From positions 62,001 through 126,000 of the forward strand of contig NZ_CATNVD010000003.1 in NCBI RefSeq assembly GCF_951230155.1: a stretch of 64,000 bases of DNA. The letters run 5' to 3'. Under the pieces are notes generated by a model. That model worked only from the letters and a program-made list of their open reading frames with translations, was not told the DNA's origin and searched no databases. This document shows, one piece after another, positions 28,006-36,603 of this stretch. Source of the stretch: Parablautia sp. Marseille-Q6255. GTDB lineage: Bacteria; Bacillota; Clostridia; Lachnospirales; Lachnospiraceae. The number at the start of each line of letters is the position of its first letter. The stretch's first letter is position 1. The position numbers were made by a program, and so were the translations under genes.

Positions 28006-29163
28006 TCACTGTCCCCCCTGTTCTGCCGATAATGCCCGGATCTCAGCCTCATTGTACCGTCCGATCAGCGTCTTGCCCGCTGCATCAAAGAACATGGCAT
28101 GATCGAGCTGCAGATCAAGATAAATGTCCTGATCAATCTTAACATTCAGTCCGTTCGGCGCGATCATGCGGAACTGCACCTTGTCTTTGTACGCCTCGAT
28201 CACGGACTTGTTGCCGATACTTTCATAGCTGTAAACCTTAAATTTCATATAGCCTTCCCGCATCTCGAAGGAGTATTTCACATTCTGCGGACGGATCGCC
28301 ATATCCACCCTGCTTCCGGCACGGCTTTCCAGCTTCTCCATCAGCTCCTGATCCTCTGGAAGCACAAAGGCTGCACCGATATCCTCCATCTCAAACGTAA
28401 ATTTTCCTCCGTTCTTATGAAGCGCTCCATTTACGATATTAATCTCCGGATCACCCATAAGCTGCGCTACGAATTCATTGCACGGCATGTAATAAATATC
28501 ATCCGGCGTACCGATCTGTACTACCTTTCCTTCATTAATAATAGCGATCCGGTCGCCAAGAGACATCGCCTCCATAAAGTCATGCGTTACATAAATACTT
28601 GTTGTACCGAAATTCGCCTGAAGCTCCTTGAGCTCTGTACGCATGGCATTTCTCAGCTTTGCATCCAGATGCGCGAGCGGCTCATCCATCAAAAATACGT
28701 TCGGCGTGCGCACCAGAGCGCGTCCCATAGCCACACGCTGCTTCTGGCCGTTCGAGAGCTGGCTTGGCAGACGCTCCAGAAGATGCTCCATCTTCATCAT
28801 TTTTGCGACATTGTAGACCTTTTCCTTGATCGTCGCCTCGTCCTGCCGGTACAGCTTGCTGCGCATCGGAGAAGCGATATTGTCATAGACGGTCATATGC
28901 GGATACAGCGCGTAGTTTTCAAATACCATCGCCACATTTCGGTTTGCAGAATCCACAAGGTTCATTACCTCACCGTCAAATTTAACAGTCCCCTCCTCCG
29001 GCATCGCGATCCCCGCGATACAGTTTAAGATCGTCGTCTTTCCTGCACCCGCCGGTCCAAACAATACAAAAAACTCTTTATCTTTTACATCAAGCGTTAC
29101 TCCATCGAGCGCTGTGACCTTTCCAAAGGTCTTTTTTACATTTTCGATCTGTATTCTCGCCAT
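28006..29163 (-). CDS. Sugar/polyol ABC importer ATPase, first of two
   Basis: 385-residue MalK-like ATPase. Walker A is GPAGAGKTT, the signature is LSNGQKQR (Asn in place of the usual first Gly) and Walker B is VFLMDEP. The Q-loop reads VFENYALYPHMTV, again Glu for Gln. A regulatory/OB domain (~235-385) follows. It probably forms a heterodimer with the next gene's product. The start is ATG 29163 with GAGAGGAG seven bases upstream; a TTG two codons earlier is poorly spaced. Confidence 0.92.
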   Translation of the reverse strand: MARIQIENVKKTFGKVTALDGVTLDVKDKEFFVLFGPAGAGKTTILNCIAGIAMPEEGTVKFDGEVMNLVDSANRNVAMVFENYALYPHMTVYDNIASPMRSKLYRQDEATIKEKVYNVAKMMKMEHLLERLPSQLSNGQKQRVAMGRALVRTPNVFLMDEPLAHLDAKLRNAMRTELKELQANFGTTSIYVTHDFMEAMSLGDRIAIINEGKVVQIGTPDDIYYMPCNEFVAQLMGDPEINIVNGALHKNGGKFTFEMEDIGAAFVLPEDQELMEKLESRAGSRVDMAIRPQNVKYSFEMREGYMKFKVYSYESIGNKSVIEAYKDKVQFRMIAPNGLNVKIDQDIYLDLQLDHAMFFDAAGKTLIGRYNEAEIRALSAEQGGQ

Positions 29164-29176
29164 AGCCAAACTCCTC

Positions 29177-30001
29177 TCAACCTTTTACTGCTCCGAAGCT
29201 CAATCCTCTTACGAGATGCTTCTGGATACAGAGTGCAAAGATAATTGCCGGCAGTGCGGAAACAGTAGCTGCCACAGCCAGCTGTCCGTAGTGCGCCGTA
29301 TCGGTCCCGAGATACTTCGTAACTGCAACTGTGATCGGCTGCACATTGATACCGCCGAGCATCAGCGGGAAGGTAAAGCTGTTCCATGCAAAGATGAATG
29401 CCAGAAGCGCTGCGGATACAAGACCCGGCTTGATCAGCGGAAGCAGCATCTTAAAGAAAATCTGATACCAGCTGTAGCCGTCCACCTGCGCCGCATGCTC
29501 GATCTCCACAGAAATATCCTCAAAATATCCGCGTACAACCCAGATCAAAAGCGGCATGGAGATGAGCTGATAAACCCAGATCAGTCCAAAATATGTATCA
29601 TACAGGCCCAGCTTCTGATAGATCATAAAAAGCGGAAGCACGACCAGGATCTCCGGTGCAAACTTAAAGGAGAGGATCTGGAACGCAATGTCTTCTTTCT
29701 TCTTAAAATCATACCTTGCCAGAGCATAGGCAGCCGGAACACCTGCCAGCACGGAGATCAGCACCGCGCCGCCTGAGACGATCAGACTGTCAAGCATATA
29801 CCGGAAGTAATCCGAATTCATCAGAACTTCTGTATAATTGCTGAGCGTCGGATGAAATACAAACGTTGTTGTAAACATCTCCGTATCCGACTTAAAGGAC
29901 AGGATAAGCATCCAGACAAGCGGAAACAGAGCAAATATCGCATAAATGGCAAGCAATCCATTTTGCAGAATGGAAAGCACCCGTTTTTTTCCTGTTTTCA
30001 T
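29177..30001 (-). CDS. Sugar/polyol ABC importer permease (MalG type)
   Basis: 274-residue inner-membrane permease with six membrane helices. The EAA coupling loop is visible near EHAAQVDGYSWYQIFFKMLLP (~180-200). It starts 33 nt after the MalF-type permease gene and is followed at 13 nt by the first ATPase. It forms half of the transmembrane channel. Confidence 0.92.
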   Translation of the reverse strand: MKTGKKRVLSILQNGLLAIYAIFALFPLVWMLILSFKSDTEMFTTTFVFHPTLSNYTEVLMNSDYFRYMLDSLIVSGGAVLISVLAGVPAAYALARYDFKKKEDIAFQILSFKFAPEILVVLPLFMIYQKLGLYDTYFGLIWVYQLISMPLLIWVVRGYFEDISVEIEHAAQVDGYSWYQIFFKMLLPLIKPGLVSAALLAFIFAWNSFTFPLMLGGINVQPITVAVTKYLGTDTAHYGQLAVAATVSALPAIIFALCIQKHLVRGLSFGAVKG

Positions 30002-30034
30002 ACGTCATAACTCCTTTCAGATCTTCTGGTTTTA

Positions 30035-30970
30035 TCAGCTTTCCAGACCGGAGGCCTGCTTCTGTGCCGCCCGCTGTCTCTTTACGATCTGTTTTGCCGT
30101 AATATTGACGATCACCCACAGTACAAGGATATACGGCAGCGCATATCCAAATTTCTGGAATTTAAATCCAGTCAGGTGTGCAGTCAGCGACAGGTTCATC
30201 AGCGTATCGCCCGGTCCTCCCTTTGTCAGTCCGAAGATGATCGCATACTCCTGAAGCGCTGCCATCAGACGGAACAAAAGTGCAATGTAAAGACTCGGCT
30301 TTAACATGGGAAGCGTCAGGTTCTTGAAATTGAACCATGCGCTGCCGCCGTCGATCTTTGCGGATTCAAACGGTGATTTCGGCAGTGACTGAAGCCCCGC
30401 CAGCACCAGAAGCATAACAAATGCCGTATTGACCCATACGTCTATCATAACAACCGTCAGCATCGCCGTATCCGGGGAAGCTGCCCACGGGAAATTGTAA
30501 ACGCCAAATACATTTAAGAACTTCTCCACGATACCTACGGAGCTGTTCAGCATCAGCTGCCATACGATCGTAGCTGTGATCGGAGCGATCATCAGCGGGA
30601 AGATCAGCACAACTCTTAAAATCTTGGAAAACGCATTGTTCAGCTTGTTTAAAAGCATCGCTACTCCCATTCCCAGGACCATCTCTACCAGCGTGCTCCA
30701 GAATGCGTAGCGCAGCGTTACCCACAGCGCTCTCCAGAAATCTTCTGATTTCAATATCTTGATCCAGTTCTCGAACCACACGAATTTATACGTCGGCATA
30801 CGGAACGAATAATTTGTCAGAGAAAAATAAATTGCCATTGCGAACGGAATCATGATACCGATCGTAATAATCAGCGCCGGCGCGACGATCAGATACGGCC
30901 GCATTCTCGTTTTTAATGGCAATGCATTCATATTGCATGAAACTTTGTCTGTAGCATTTTTCTTTGCCAT
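30035..30970 (-). CDS. Sugar/polyol ABC importer permease (MalF/UgpA type)
   Basis: 311-residue permease. A cytoplasmic N-terminus and six helices are visible, with the EAA-like loop in ESAKIDGGSAWFNFKNLTLP. The ATG at 30970 has AAGGAGGGGG upstream; the longer frame to 31012 runs through that site and the hairpin. A stable hairpin separates it from the binding-protein gene, typical of operons needing more binding protein than channel. Confidence 0.92.
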   Translation of the reverse strand: MAKKNATDKVSCNMNALPLKTRMRPYLIVAPALIITIGIMIPFAMAIYFSLTNYSFRMPTYKFVWFENWIKILKSEDFWRALWVTLRYAFWSTLVEMVLGMGVAMLLNKLNNAFSKILRVVLIFPLMIAPITATIVWQLMLNSSVGIVEKFLNVFGVYNFPWAASPDTAMLTVVMIDVWVNTAFVMLLVLAGLQSLPKSPFESAKIDGGSAWFNFKNLTLPMLKPSLYIALLFRLMAALQEYAIIFGLTKGGPGDTLMNLSLTAHLTGFKFQKFGYALPYILVLWVIVNITAKQIVKRQRAAQKQASGLES

Positions 30971-30994
30971 ACTGTGCCCCCTCCTTATAAACGA

Positions 30995-31022
30995 ACAAGG
31001 AGGGGCAGGCAACCCTCCTTGT
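30995..31022 (-). promoter_or_regulatory. Intra-operon hairpin between binding protein and permease genes
   Basis: ACAAGGAGGG (30995-31004) pairs with CCCTCCTTGT (31013-31022), 8-nt loop, followed on the minus strand by TCGTTTAT. It is likely an mRNA-stabilising or partial-termination element giving excess binding-protein message. It carries an AAGGAGGG sequence inside the stem. Confidence 0.6.
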
Positions 31023-31114
31023 CATTCAACTTTCAGATACCCAACTATATCATACTGGTATTCAATATATTTTCGTAACTATTCTGATAGCTACCGCATA
31101 CCTATTGCTGTTTT

Positions 31115-32497
31115 TTATTCTACTTCCAGATCAGAAACAAGCTCTGTCAGATTTGCTGCCAGTGTCTGCATTGCTTCCTCTGTAGACTCATACGTATCAG
31201 AGATCACAAGGTCCTGAAGTGTCTCTGCCCACATTGTCGTACACTCGAAGAAATACGGCTGCGGTGTGAAGAAGATACTTGCGTTTGCAGAAACTGTCTC
31301 GAAGGACTCGAGGTAACCTTCTGCCTGACCTACGATCGCCTTATACTCTTCGCTCTCCATAACAGATGTACGCGGAGTATCTGTACAAGCGCCCTCTGTA
31401 CCGGAGTACAGCATGAAGTCCGGGCTTGTGAAGTACTGTAAGAAGTACCATGCTGCGTCTTTGTTCTTGGAATCAGCATTCATACCCATTGCCCATGTCC
31501 AAAGGTTGGAAAGCTGCTCTGTCTTTCCTTCCGGAAGCGGGATACCTGCAAATGCAAGATTTCCAGCCTCTGCAGAAGCGCCTTCTACGTTCTGTGTATA
31601 ACCGCCACGGTCTGCATCCCACATCATAGCTGCTTTTCCTGCTCCGAGGTCAGCACCGCAAAGCTCCCATCCATATGTGGACCACTGCGGAGCGCCGCCG
31701 TCCTTGATCAGTTTTACCCAGTAATCAGTCATTTCGATTGCTTCCGGAGAATCCAGCTTGCAGACAAGCTTGCCGTCTTCTACTTCAAAGTCTTTTGCTC
31801 CCCATGTTGCAAACAGGGACATATATGCCGGATGGATTGTTCCCCAGTCACGCAGACCACGAACTGCCAGTCCATATGTGCCGGATCCGCCAAACTCTTT
31901 CAGGGCAACTGCTGCATCATACAGCTCCTGTGTCGTTGTCGGAGGAGTGATCCCTTTTTCTTCGAATATCTTCTTATTATAAGTAAGTGTGTTGATCTCC
32001 CAGCCCATCGGAAGTGCCCAGAGCTCGCCTTCACCTACTGCATGGCCCGGAACAAGATCCCAGCGGAGTGCGTTGATGATACCCGGAATGAAATCATCAT
32101 AATTGTAATCCGGAGAAGTCTTTGTCGCATCTTCGATGTAAGCATCGAGCGGCTCCATATATCCTGCCGGAGCGTACTCCCATGTCTGGTAAGCACCTGT
32201 CATAAAGATATCCGGCTGTCCGGAACGGCTGCTCAGTGCTGTATTCAGCTTGTCGAAGTAGTTTGCCTCAGGAGTCGTGGAGTACTCTACCTTGATTCCT
32301 GTCAGCTCCTCAAACTCCGGAAGCTTTGCAATAACTGCGTCTGCATACGTATGCTCGTTGAACATAACATTCAAAGTGGTTCCCTCATATGCCTTCCAGT
32401 CAAACTCAGAACCTTCCTCTGCAGATACACCTACAGATGCAAACATAGAAGCTGCCATCACCGCGCTCATCGTAATTGCCAATGCTCTCTTTTTCAT
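31115..32497 (-). CDS. Extracellular solute-binding protein of a sugar/polyol ABC importer
   Basis: 460-residue family-1-type (carbohydrate) binding protein. A signal peptide (1-~25) ends VSA before an acidic mature start. There is no lipobox Cys, which is unusual for a Gram-positive binding protein unless it is held another way. The mature protein contains typical GEGELWALPMGWE and TYNKKIFEE stretches. The substrate is unproven; the flanking alcohol dehydrogenase and kinase point to a polyol. AAGGAGG lies upstream of ATG 32497. Confidence 0.88.
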   Translation of the reverse strand: MKKRALAITMSAVMAASMFASVGVSAEEGSEFDWKAYEGTTLNVMFNEHTYADAVIAKLPEFEELTGIKVEYSTTPEANYFDKLNTALSSRSGQPDIFMTGAYQTWEYAPAGYMEPLDAYIEDATKTSPDYNYDDFIPGIINALRWDLVPGHAVGEGELWALPMGWEINTLTYNKKIFEEKGITPPTTTQELYDAAVALKEFGGSGTYGLAVRGLRDWGTIHPAYMSLFATWGAKDFEVEDGKLVCKLDSPEAIEMTDYWVKLIKDGGAPQWSTYGWELCGADLGAGKAAMMWDADRGGYTQNVEGASAEAGNLAFAGIPLPEGKTEQLSNLWTWAMGMNADSKNKDAAWYFLQYFTSPDFMLYSGTEGACTDTPRTSVMESEEYKAIVGQAEGYLESFETVSANASIFFTPQPYFFECTTMWAETLQDLVISDTYESTEEAMQTLAANLTELVSDLEVE

Positions 32498-32587
32498 TTT
32501 TACCTCCTTACTTTCCCTGAATATAATTGGTTTTCTTTCCGTTTTGTATTGCTGTATTCGTGCTGCCTGCCGAATTACTTTCCACAT

Positions 32588-33676
32588 TTAGTCAAATGTA
32601 AATGCTACCTTGAAGTCACCGTACTTTCCTGTCGCATATTCAAATGCCTTTTCCCACTCCTCCAGCTTGAAGATATGAGATACCACGCCGTTTGTCTTCA
32701 GATTGCCTTTCATCATATTGTCGATCACAAACGGATATGCGTACGGGCTTAAATGAGAACCGCGGATATCCAGCTCTTTTCTGTCACCGATGATCGACCA
32801 GTCAACCGTAGTCTCGGAACCAAATACACTGAACTCTACAAAGGTGCCCAGCTTTCTGATCACGGTCAGACCCTGACGTACGCTTGCCGGATTTCCTGTT
32901 GCTTCAATATAAATATCGCAGCCGTAATCATCTGTCAGCGCTTTGATCTCTTTGTCTATATCGCATTTGCCCGGATTGAATACGAGGTCTGCGCCAAACT
33001 CTTTTGCCTTCTCCAGACGATTGTCCTGCATATCAAGTACGATCAGAAGCTTTGGATTTTTCATTCTCGCATATGTAATCATGCCAAGTCCGAGTGTTCC
33101 TGCACCGGAGATCACTACGACATCTTCATTTGTAATGCCGGCGCGGTCTACTGCATGCTTGGAGCATCCGTACGGCTCGATCAGAAGTGCCTGCTCTACG
33201 CTCATCTCTTCCGGCACACGTGTGATCACGCTGTTCTTTACATATTTCACATACTCGGCCATTCCGCCGTTATTGTAATACTGATATCCGTACATATCAT
33301 GCGGCTGGCACATCCAGTAATGTCCGTCCTTACAGAATCTGCACTTTCCGCACGGTACGATCTGATCTGCTGTGATCCTGTCGCCGATCTCATACTCTGT
33401 GACATTCTCACCGATCTGTACCACTCTTCCGAAAAACTCATGTCCCGGAATGAACGGCGGCTTTACCCATGCCGGCTGCATCTCATCGCCCCAGAACATC
33501 GCTACGCCGTGCTGGCACTTCAGATCGCCTGCACATACGCCGCAGCCCTCTGTCTTGATGATGATATCGTCCGGTCCGCACTCAGGCGTCGGATATTCCG
33601 GTTCAAAACGGTACTCGTTTCTGCCGTATGCGACCAGCGCCTTCATTGTCTTTGGAATACTTCCTTTTGCTGCCAT
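32588..33676 (-). CDS. Zinc-dependent medium-chain alcohol dehydrogenase, probable polyol dehydrogenase
   Basis: 362-residue NAD-type MDR dehydrogenase. The catalytic zinc region GCGVCAGD and GHEFFGRVV, the structural-zinc cysteines in CGKCRFCKDGHYWMC, and the nucleotide fold GAGTLGLGMI are present. By recollection it resembles sequences annotated as erythritol/L-threitol dehydrogenases, which oxidise a tetritol to L-erythrulose. It is the first gene of the operon, so oxidation would follow uptake and precede phosphorylation. AAGGAGG precedes the ATG at 33676. Confidence 0.85.
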   Translation of the reverse strand: MAAKGSIPKTMKALVAYGRNEYRFEPEYPTPECGPDDIIIKTEGCGVCAGDLKCQHGVAMFWGDEMQPAWVKPPFIPGHEFFGRVVQIGENVTEYEIGDRITADQIVPCGKCRFCKDGHYWMCQPHDMYGYQYYNNGGMAEYVKYVKNSVITRVPEEMSVEQALLIEPYGCSKHAVDRAGITNEDVVVISGAGTLGLGMITYARMKNPKLLIVLDMQDNRLEKAKEFGADLVFNPGKCDIDKEIKALTDDYGCDIYIEATGNPASVRQGLTVIRKLGTFVEFSVFGSETTVDWSIIGDRKELDIRGSHLSPYAYPFVIDNMMKGNLKTNGVVSHIFKLEEWEKAFEYATGKYGDFKVAFTFD

Positions 33677-33759
33677 AGTCTTCTTCCTCCTTCTGTCTGC
33701 CGCGGGCATCCCGTCCCGTTCCGGCATTCCAACATATTCTTCCGTCCATTAATAAAATC

Positions 33760-33792
33760 ATTTTATAAACAATTTTATAATTAATTTTATAA
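33760..33792. repeat. Three ATTTTATAA repeats at exact 12-bp steps (operator candidate)
   Basis: ATTTTATAA occurs at 33760, 33772 and 33784, just downstream of the -10 box of the importer promoter. The position would block transcription start, so it suits a repressor such as the divergent ROK protein. A run of AT-rich chance repeats is the alternative. Confidence 0.55.
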
Positions 33793-33796
33793 TCGA

Positions 33797-33825
33797 ATTA
33801 TATCCGCATTGTGAGATTATTTCAA
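33797..33825 (-). promoter_or_regulatory. Promoter of the polyol importer operon
   Basis: Minus strand TTGAAA (33820-33825), 17-nt spacer, TATAAT (33797-33802), about 120 nt before the dehydrogenase start. Confidence 0.78.
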
Positions 33826-34035
33826 TTGACTTAATTCCCAAATAGACACTTTCCTTTTTATTCATATTGCACAACCATACCGTTATTATGCTTGTGTTTG
33901 CCGTCATTTTTCGACCGTTTACGCCGTTTTTCACCTTTCACCTACCATTTCATACAACAATCGTAAATATTATCGCCGTTTCTTTGACTGTGCGAACTGT
34001 CACGGGACATTTCTACCAAAACGTCTGCAACTCTA

Positions 34036-34044
34036 TGCAAACCA
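34036..34044. repeat. Left 9-bp target-site duplication of the IS
   Basis: TGCAAACCA directly abuts the left inverted repeat and recurs at 35298-35306 directly after the right one. Confidence 0.92.
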
Positions 34045-35297
34045 CAGGACAAACGCATGAGTAAATAAATTGTGAACAAATTCCCTTTTTCTGGTATGAT
34101 AAAAAGAAAAAGGGGGTTTTGCTATGGATGAGCTGCTGGAATGGATGGATTATATCGAAGATAAACGACAGCAGAGGAAAGTACGGCACAAGCTGAAGGA
34201 CATAATCGTGATTGTTTTGTTTGCTACACTTGCAAATGTGGATGACTGGGTTGAAATGGAGTATTTTGCCCATTATCATGAAGCATATTTGAAAAAATAT
34301 ATCGAATTGAAAAACGGGATTCCGTCTCATGATACACTTTGCCGTGTGTTTGGAATGCTGTCACCGGAAATCCTGCAGCAGCTTTATGGTAAATGGCAGG
34401 AATTACTGAATCAAAATGAAGGAGAAACATTGCGTAAGCTGATCTGCATTGATGGAAAAACAATGCGTTCCAATAAAAGAAAAGAAGGAAAAGCGAACCA
34501 TATCATAACCGCCTGGAGTAAAGAAGATGGCTTCAGTCTTGGTCAGAAGGTGGTAAATACCAAGAGTAATGAGATTACGGCGATACCGGAATTACTGGAG
34601 AAAATCCGGATCAAAGGTCAGGTTGTGACGATTGATGCTATGGGAACGCAGACAGCCATAGCCGAAAAGATCCGTTCGAAACAGGGAGACTATGTATTGG
34701 CGTTAAAGGAAAACCAAAGGACGCTGCATGAGGATGTGAGTCTGTACCTGAATGATATGAAGATAAAAGAAGAACTGCGTAAGAAGGGGAATTATAAAAA
34801 AACAATTGAAAAAGCCCACAGCCAGTTAGAAATCCGGGAATATTACCAGACAAAAGAAACTGGATGGCTGTCTCAGAAGAAGGACTGGAAAGGGCTTAAA
34901 AGTATTGGAATGGAAGAAAAGACGATTCAAAAAGATGGCGAGGAGAAAAAAGAGTTCCGTTATTATATCAGCAGCCTAAATGAAGATATAGAGCTGTTCA
35001 GCCGTGCAGTGAGAGGTCACTGGAGTGTAGAAAGTATGCACTGGCAGCTGGATGTAACATTTAAGGAAGATGGCAACACAACGCTGGATAAGCAGGCAGC
35101 AGAAAATTTAAACATCGTAAGGAAATGGTGTTTAAGTATACTGAAAATGGTAGAAATTTTCCGCTCTAATCTGTCAATGAAAAAGAAACGGTTTGTAATC
35201 AGTATGAACCCAGCGGAGTTTTTGGAGCAGGTATTAAATTTTTAAAAACAAGATATTTTGAGAAAGAGGAAGGAAAACAATTCATGCGTTTGTCCTG
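34045..35297 (+). mobile_element. ISAs1-family insertion sequence, intact, 1253 bp
   Basis: It is bounded by 16-bp perfect terminal inverted repeats: CAGGACAAACGCATGA at 34045-34060 and its complement at 35282-35297. It carries one transposase gene and is flanked by a 9-bp TGCAAACCA duplication. Length, repeat and duplication size all fit ISAs1-type elements. It sits between the importer promoter and the ROK promoter; its right end is 10 bp upstream of the ROK -35 box. Intact ends and duplication suggest a recent insertion. Confidence 0.93.
34124..35245 (+). CDS. ISAs1-family DDE transposase
   Basis: 373-residue H-repeat-associated/ISAs1 transposase. The N-terminal domain begins MDELLEWMDYIEDKRQQRKV. 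The DDE core contains LICIDGKTMRSN, VVTIDAMGTQ and RGHWSVESMHWQLDV with the acidic residues in place. No frameshift is seen, so it is potentially active. AAAAAGGGGG lies upstream of the ATG. Confidence 0.93.
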   Translation: MDELLEWMDYIEDKRQQRKVRHKLKDIIVIVLFATLANVDDWVEMEYFAHYHEAYLKKYIELKNGIPSHDTLCRVFGMLSPEILQQLYGKWQELLNQNEGETLRKLICIDGKTMRSNKRKEGKANHIITAWSKEDGFSLGQKVVNTKSNEITAIPELLEKIRIKGQVVTIDAMGTQTAIAEKIRSKQGDYVLALKENQRTLHEDVSLYLNDMKIKEELRKKGNYKKTIEKAHSQLEIREYYQTKETGWLSQKKDWKGLKSIGMEEKTIQKDGEEKKEFRYYISSLNEDIELFSRAVRGHWSVESMHWQLDVTFKEDGNTTLDKQAAENLNIVRKWCLSILKMVEIFRSNLSMKKKRFVISMNPAEFLEQVLNF

Positions 35298-35306
35298 TGC
35301 AAACCA
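35298..35306. repeat. Right 9-bp target-site duplication of the IS
   Basis: TGCAAACCA, identical to 34036-34044. The next base pairs lead directly into the ROK promoter. Confidence 0.92.
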
Positions 35307-35307
35307 C

Positions 35308-35336
35308 TTGACACCTGTTCAAACTTTGACTACGAT
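35308..35336 (+). promoter_or_regulatory. Promoter of the ROK regulator
   Basis: TTGACA (35308-35313), 17-nt spacer, TACGAT (35331-35336), 60 nt upstream of the start codon. The -35 box begins one base after the IS target duplication, so the core promoter was left intact while everything upstream was displaced by 1.26 kb. Confidence 0.75.
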
Positions 35337-35395
35337 ATAGCTTAGAATCATTTACATATGCAACTGACAAACTCTCAACTGACAAGGAGTCTGCC

Positions 35396-36532
35396 GTGTT
35401 TGAACAGATGGAAAGCATTACGAGAACAGATATAAAAAGAAACAACCGGCTCAGGATCTACAACCAGCTCAGAGAAGCTGGCGAGTCCTCCTGTCCTGCT
35501 CTGGCAAAAAAACTGGGACTTAGTCTGCCCACAGTAAGTAAAAATATCGCCAATCTGGAAGCAGACCATCTGATCTTTTCTTTTGATGGGAAAAGTGACA
35601 CCGGAGGACGCAGCCCCAAGATCTACGACGTAGTATCAGACTATCGCGTGGCGATCGGAGTAAACATTACCAACCGCCATATTTCAGCAGTCGCAAGCGA
35701 CCTGCGCGGGACGATAATCGCTCACGTGCGCTATCGCCAGAAATTTGTAAAAAGTGACGCCTACTTTAAAAAAATCGCAGATACGATCTCTGACGTGATC
35801 AAAGAGGCAGGTGTGGCAGATACCCAGGTGCTCGGAGTCTCTCTGGTCGTCCCCGCACTGATCACAAAGGACGGGGATCATACCTACTACAATGGTGTGC
35901 TGCGGCTCGATCCGTACGTCACCTGCGCGGAATTCTCCAGGTATATTCCGTATCCGACCCGTTTCTGCCATGACGCCCGCTCCGCTGCCTACGCAGAAAA
36001 CTGGTACAACCGCAATGTCTCAGATTTTTTCTATATGATGATGAGCGATACGATCTGCGGCGCGCCGATCCTGGGACGGGGACCATACTCCGGCCTGGAT
36101 AACCGCAGCGGAGAGATCGGCCACATGAAAATCGTCCGCAACGGCAGACTCTGCTACTGCGGCAAACGAGGCTGCATGGATTCCTACTGCTCCACCAAGG
36201 TCCTATCCAACATGACAAAGGGGGATCTGGCACTTTTCTTCCAGCTTCTTGAGCAAAAAGACGAAAAAGCGGTCACCCGGTGGAAAGAATATCTTCACTA
36301 CCTCGTCATCACGATCAACACCGTCCGCATGCTCTTTGACTGCAGCATCGTCATCGGAGGCTATCTCGGCCAGTACATCGAGCCATACCTGGATGAGATC
36401 CGCCAGCTGGTGCAGCAGGAAGATCCCTTCTGCGACAATGCGGATTATCTCTCCGTCTGCGTCTGCAAGAGCGAAGCCTCTGCGACAGGCGGCGCACTGA
36501 TGCTGATCGACCAGTTCATCAAAACAATTTAA
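35396..36532 (+). CDS. ROK-family transcriptional regulator (NagC/XylR-like)
   Basis: 378-residue regulator. An N-terminal winged helix-turn-helix (~10-75, SCPALAKKLGLSLPTVSKNI) is joined to a ROK sugar-kinase-like domain. The GEIGHMKI block and the zinc-type CYCGKRGCMDSYC motif (~260-275) are present. The kinase ATP motif is not obvious, as expected for a regulator. Divergent placement next to the dehydrogenase/importer/kinase operon makes it the likely repressor, released by the sugar or its phosphate. It starts at GTG 35396 with AAGGAG six bases upstream. Confidence 0.88.
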   Translation: MFEQMESITRTDIKRNNRLRIYNQLREAGESSCPALAKKLGLSLPTVSKNIANLEADHLIFSFDGKSDTGGRSPKIYDVVSDYRVAIGVNITNRHISAVASDLRGTIIAHVRYRQKFVKSDAYFKKIADTISDVIKEAGVADTQVLGVSLVVPALITKDGDHTYYNGVLRLDPYVTCAEFSRYIPYPTRFCHDARSAAYAENWYNRNVSDFFYMMMSDTICGAPILGRGPYSGLDNRSGEIGHMKIVRNGRLCYCGKRGCMDSYCSTKVLSNMTKGDLALFFQLLEQKDEKAVTRWKEYLHYLVITINTVRMLFDCSIVIGGYLGQYIEPYLDEIRQLVQQEDPFCDNADYLSVCVCKSEASATGGALMLIDQFIKTI

Positions 36533-36537
36533 AAACC

Positions 36538-36568
36538 CCGGCAGATTCTTCAAACGAAAATCTGCCGG
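36538..36568. terminator. Bidirectional terminator between ROK gene and lpdA
   Basis: CCGGCAGATT (36538-36547) pairs with AATCTGCCGG (36559-36568). T-rich tails lie on both strands (AGTTTTGCTTTTT on plus; GGTTTTT on minus), so it serves both converging genes. Confidence 0.88.
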
Positions 36569-36603
36569 AGTTTTGCTTTTTCACCGTACTTTTGCATCAT
36601 GGC

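Larger units (their letters stand above)
33677..34044. other. Control region between the importer operon and the IS
   Basis: No gene is seen. It holds the importer promoter and three phased ATTTTATAA repeats (listed separately). The rest (33830-34035) is AT-rich and was contiguous with the ROK regulator promoter before the IS inserted. Confidence 0.6.

Noticed and set aside
31832-32752. Plus-strand 306-residue open frame opposite the binding protein and dehydrogenase
   Set aside because: Spans two real minus-strand genes antisense, Cys/Arg/Leu-rich, no start signal.
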